Positions 4,803 to 6,301 of a stretch of 6,301 nt of DNA are shown here, in pieces. Position numbers and translations under genes: made by a program. Within the stretch, counting starts at the first letter, position 1. Each line of letters starts with the position of its first letter. The stretch lies in NCBI GenBank assembly GCA_005882525.1, contig VBGO01000153.1, forward strand, positions 1 to 6,301, given 5' to 3'. The notes beneath the pieces are model-generated. The model made no database searches and was not told the origin of the DNA. It saw only the letters and a program-made list of their open reading frames with translations. This DNA comes from Chloroflexota bacterium (lineage in GTDB: Bacteria > Chloroflexota > Dormibacteria > CF-121).

Positions 4803-6301
4803 CCGCGCGCGGCCACGGTCCCCTCGTGCTGGTTCTCGATCCGGGCCACATCCGCCCTGGGGGCGATGCGCCAGAACCGGTGCAGGGCAACCCCCCAGTC
4901 GTCGAGGATGGAACGCGCGACGGGTGATCCGGTGTAGGCCGCGTGCCGCTCGATCAACGCACGCAACCGGAGGACCTGCTCGGCCAGCAGCTGATGGTCG
5001 CCACTGAGCCGGTGGGCGTCGACCAGCTCGGCATTCACCATCGCGGGCAGTCCGATCCCGGCATCGTAGACAAATACTTCACCACCCGTCATGCCGGCGC
5101 CGAGGTTGTGTCCCACCGGGCCAAGCACCACCAGGGTTCCCCCGGTCATGTACTCGGCGCAATGCTCCCCCGCGCCCTCGACCACCGCTGAGGCACCGCT
5201 GTTTCGGACCGCGAAACGCTCACCGGCTTTGCCGGCGCAGAACAGCTCGCCGCCGGTCGCGCCGTAGAGGATGGTGTTGCCCAGCAGGTGCGGATCGCCC
5301 GCGTCGTTGGCCGGCGGCCGCACGATGATCCGCCCACCGCCCATCCCCTTCCCGACGTAGTCGTTCGCCTCCCCGATCAGGAGGAACTCAATCCCGCCGG
5401 TGAGGAAGGCTCCGAAGCTCTGCCCGGCCGACCCGGTAAACGTGACGCTCGCCGACCCCGCCGGCGCCGCCGCCCCGAGTTCCCTGGCCACGGCGCCCCC
5501 CAACCGAGCGCCCACCGAGCGGTCGGCATTTTCGATGACGTAGCTGAGCTGAACGTCGCCTCCCGTGAGAACCGGACCGAGCGCCTCGAGGCAGACGCGA
5601 TCCCCGAGCTGTGACGAGGGCCGCTGCAGCGGAACGGTGCGCACGAAGCGGCGCGGCTCGGCGCCCTCGTCAACCAGCAGCGGCGACAGCTCCATCCGGT
5701 CGGCGAGGGGGTCCCCGGTGATGCGCTGGGACAACAGGTCCGTCCGGCCGATCGCATCCTCCAGTCGATGGAGGCCGAGGCCGGCCAGGATGTGCCGGAT
5801 CTCCTCGGCGACGTGCGTCAGATAGGCCTCGAGCATCTCGGGAGTCCCGGCGAACTTGGCCCGCAGCTCCGGACGCTGCGTCGCAATCCCCACCGGACAC
5901 GTATCGAGGTGGCACGTACGAACCATGATGCAGCCCTCGGCCAGCAATGCCGCAGTCCCAAAGCTGTACTCGTCCGCGCCGAGCAGCGCGGCGATCACCA
6001 CGTCCCGACCGGACTTGATCCCACCATCGACGCGCAGGCGGACGCGCCCGCGCAGCTCGTTGCGGCGGAGCGTCTGCTGAGTTTCCGCCAGCCCAATCTC
6101 CCATGGCATACCGGCATTCTTGATGGACGACAGGGGGCTCGCTCCCGTGCCGCCATCCGCCCCCGCGATGTGCACCACATCGGCCAGGCCCTTGACCACG
6201 CCGGCGGCGATCGTTCCGACACCGGCCTCGGCGACCAGCTTGACGGAGACCGCGGCCAGCGGATTGACCTGCTTGAGGTCGTAGATCAGCTGCGCGAGGT
6301 C
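4799..6301 (-). CDS. gltB: Glutamate synthase large subunit, C-terminal 500 residues (cut by window edge)
   Basis: The alpha subunit of glutamate synthase (GOGAT) makes two glutamates from glutamine and 2-oxoglutarate. The frame is open to the right edge, beginning DLAQLIYDLK, so 6199 is not the start. In order along the fragment: the end of the FMN-binding synthase barrel with SVKLVAEAGVGT (19-30) and HIAGADGGTGASP (44-56), a VDGGIKSGRD block (91-100), the 3Fe-4S cysteines C124-x5-C130-x4-C135 in the CIMVRTCHLDTCPVGIATQ segment, then the GXGXG beta-helix domain with GSAGQSFGAF, NDYVGKGMGGGRI, GNTILYGATGGELF and GHNLGAGMTGGEVFVYD. The C-terminus appears complete. The N-terminal amidotransferase and most of the barrel lie outside the window. 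gltD is not seen on this side. The identification is secure. Confidence 0.96.
   Translation of the reverse strand, partial: DLAQLIYDLKQVNPLAAVSVKLVAEAGVGTIAAGVVKGLADVVHIAGADGGTGASPLSSIKNAGMPWEIGLAETQQTLRRNELRGRVRLRVDGGIKSGRDVVIAALLGADEYSFGTAALLAEGCIMVRTCHLDTCPVGIATQRPELRAKFAGTPEMLEAYLTHVAEEIRHILAGLGLHRLEDAIGRTDLLSQRITGDPLADRMELSPLLVDEGAEPRRFVRTVPLQRPSSQLGDRVCLEALGPVLTGGDVQLSYVIENADRSVGARLGGAVARELGAAAPAGSASVTFTGSAGQSFGAFLTGGIEFLLIGEANDYVGKGMGGGRIIVRPPANDAGDPHLLGNTILYGATGGELFCAGKAGERFAVRNSGASAVVEGAGEHCAEYMTGGTLVVLGPVGHNLGAGMTGGEVFVYDAGIGLPAMVNAELVDAHRLSGDHQLLAEQVLRLRALIERHAAYTGSPVARSILDDWGVALHRFWRIAPRADVARIENQHEGTVAARG

Noticed and set aside
4799..6199. Start of gltB at 6199
   Set aside because: This is an internal GTG (Val). 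The frame continues to the window edge with the conserved SVKLVAEAGVGT block, so the gene is truncated rather than starting there.

Overview
The window is high-GC bacterial chromosome with tightly packed genes. It holds six protein-coding genes, two of them cut by the window edges, and no rRNA, tRNA, CRISPR array or insertion sequence that I can see. Three features fit a high-GC Terrabacteria-type or related uncultivated soil lineage: the DUF222-HNH protein, the CGAAC-N4-GTTCG LexA-type box, and a near-leaderless gene. The phylum cannot be fixed from this sequence alone.

Layout, left to right. (1) Positions 1-229, minus strand: the N-terminal 76 codons of a TenA/PqqC/CADD-like protein of the haem-oxygenase-like fold, running off the left edge. 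(2) Positions 414-1316, minus: proC, pyrroline-5-carboxylate reductase, the last step of proline synthesis. (3) Positions 1317-1408: a divergent intergenic region with a good sigma70-type promoter (TTGACG-N17-TAGAGT) firing right and an imperfect 24-bp dyad just after its predicted start. (4) Positions 1409-2791, plus: a 460-residue selenium-binding-protein-56 / methanethiol oxidase family protein without a visible signal peptide. It is followed after 14 bp by (5) positions 2806-3450, plus: a polytopic membrane protein with conserved-looking intramembrane histidines and unknown function. These two look like one operon. (6) Positions 3451-3515: a strong promoter (TTGACA-N17-TAGACT) whose spacer holds a perfect CGAAC-GGAT-GTTCG palindrome, the Gram-positive/actinobacterial LexA (SOS) box pattern. 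(7) Positions 3516-4802, plus: a DUF222-HNH endonuclease-like protein that starts about 11 bp after the -10 box, so its mRNA is probably leaderless or nearly so. (8) Positions 4799-6301, minus: the C-terminal 500 residues of glutamate synthase large subunit (gltB). It is convergent with the HNH gene and shares one CTAG tetramer with it as the stop codons of both.

proC and gltB are housekeeping nitrogen metabolism genes. The two points of most interest are the SOS-type control of the DUF222-HNH gene and the SBP56 plus membrane-protein pair, which may be a small sulfur/copper-related unit behind its own operator.
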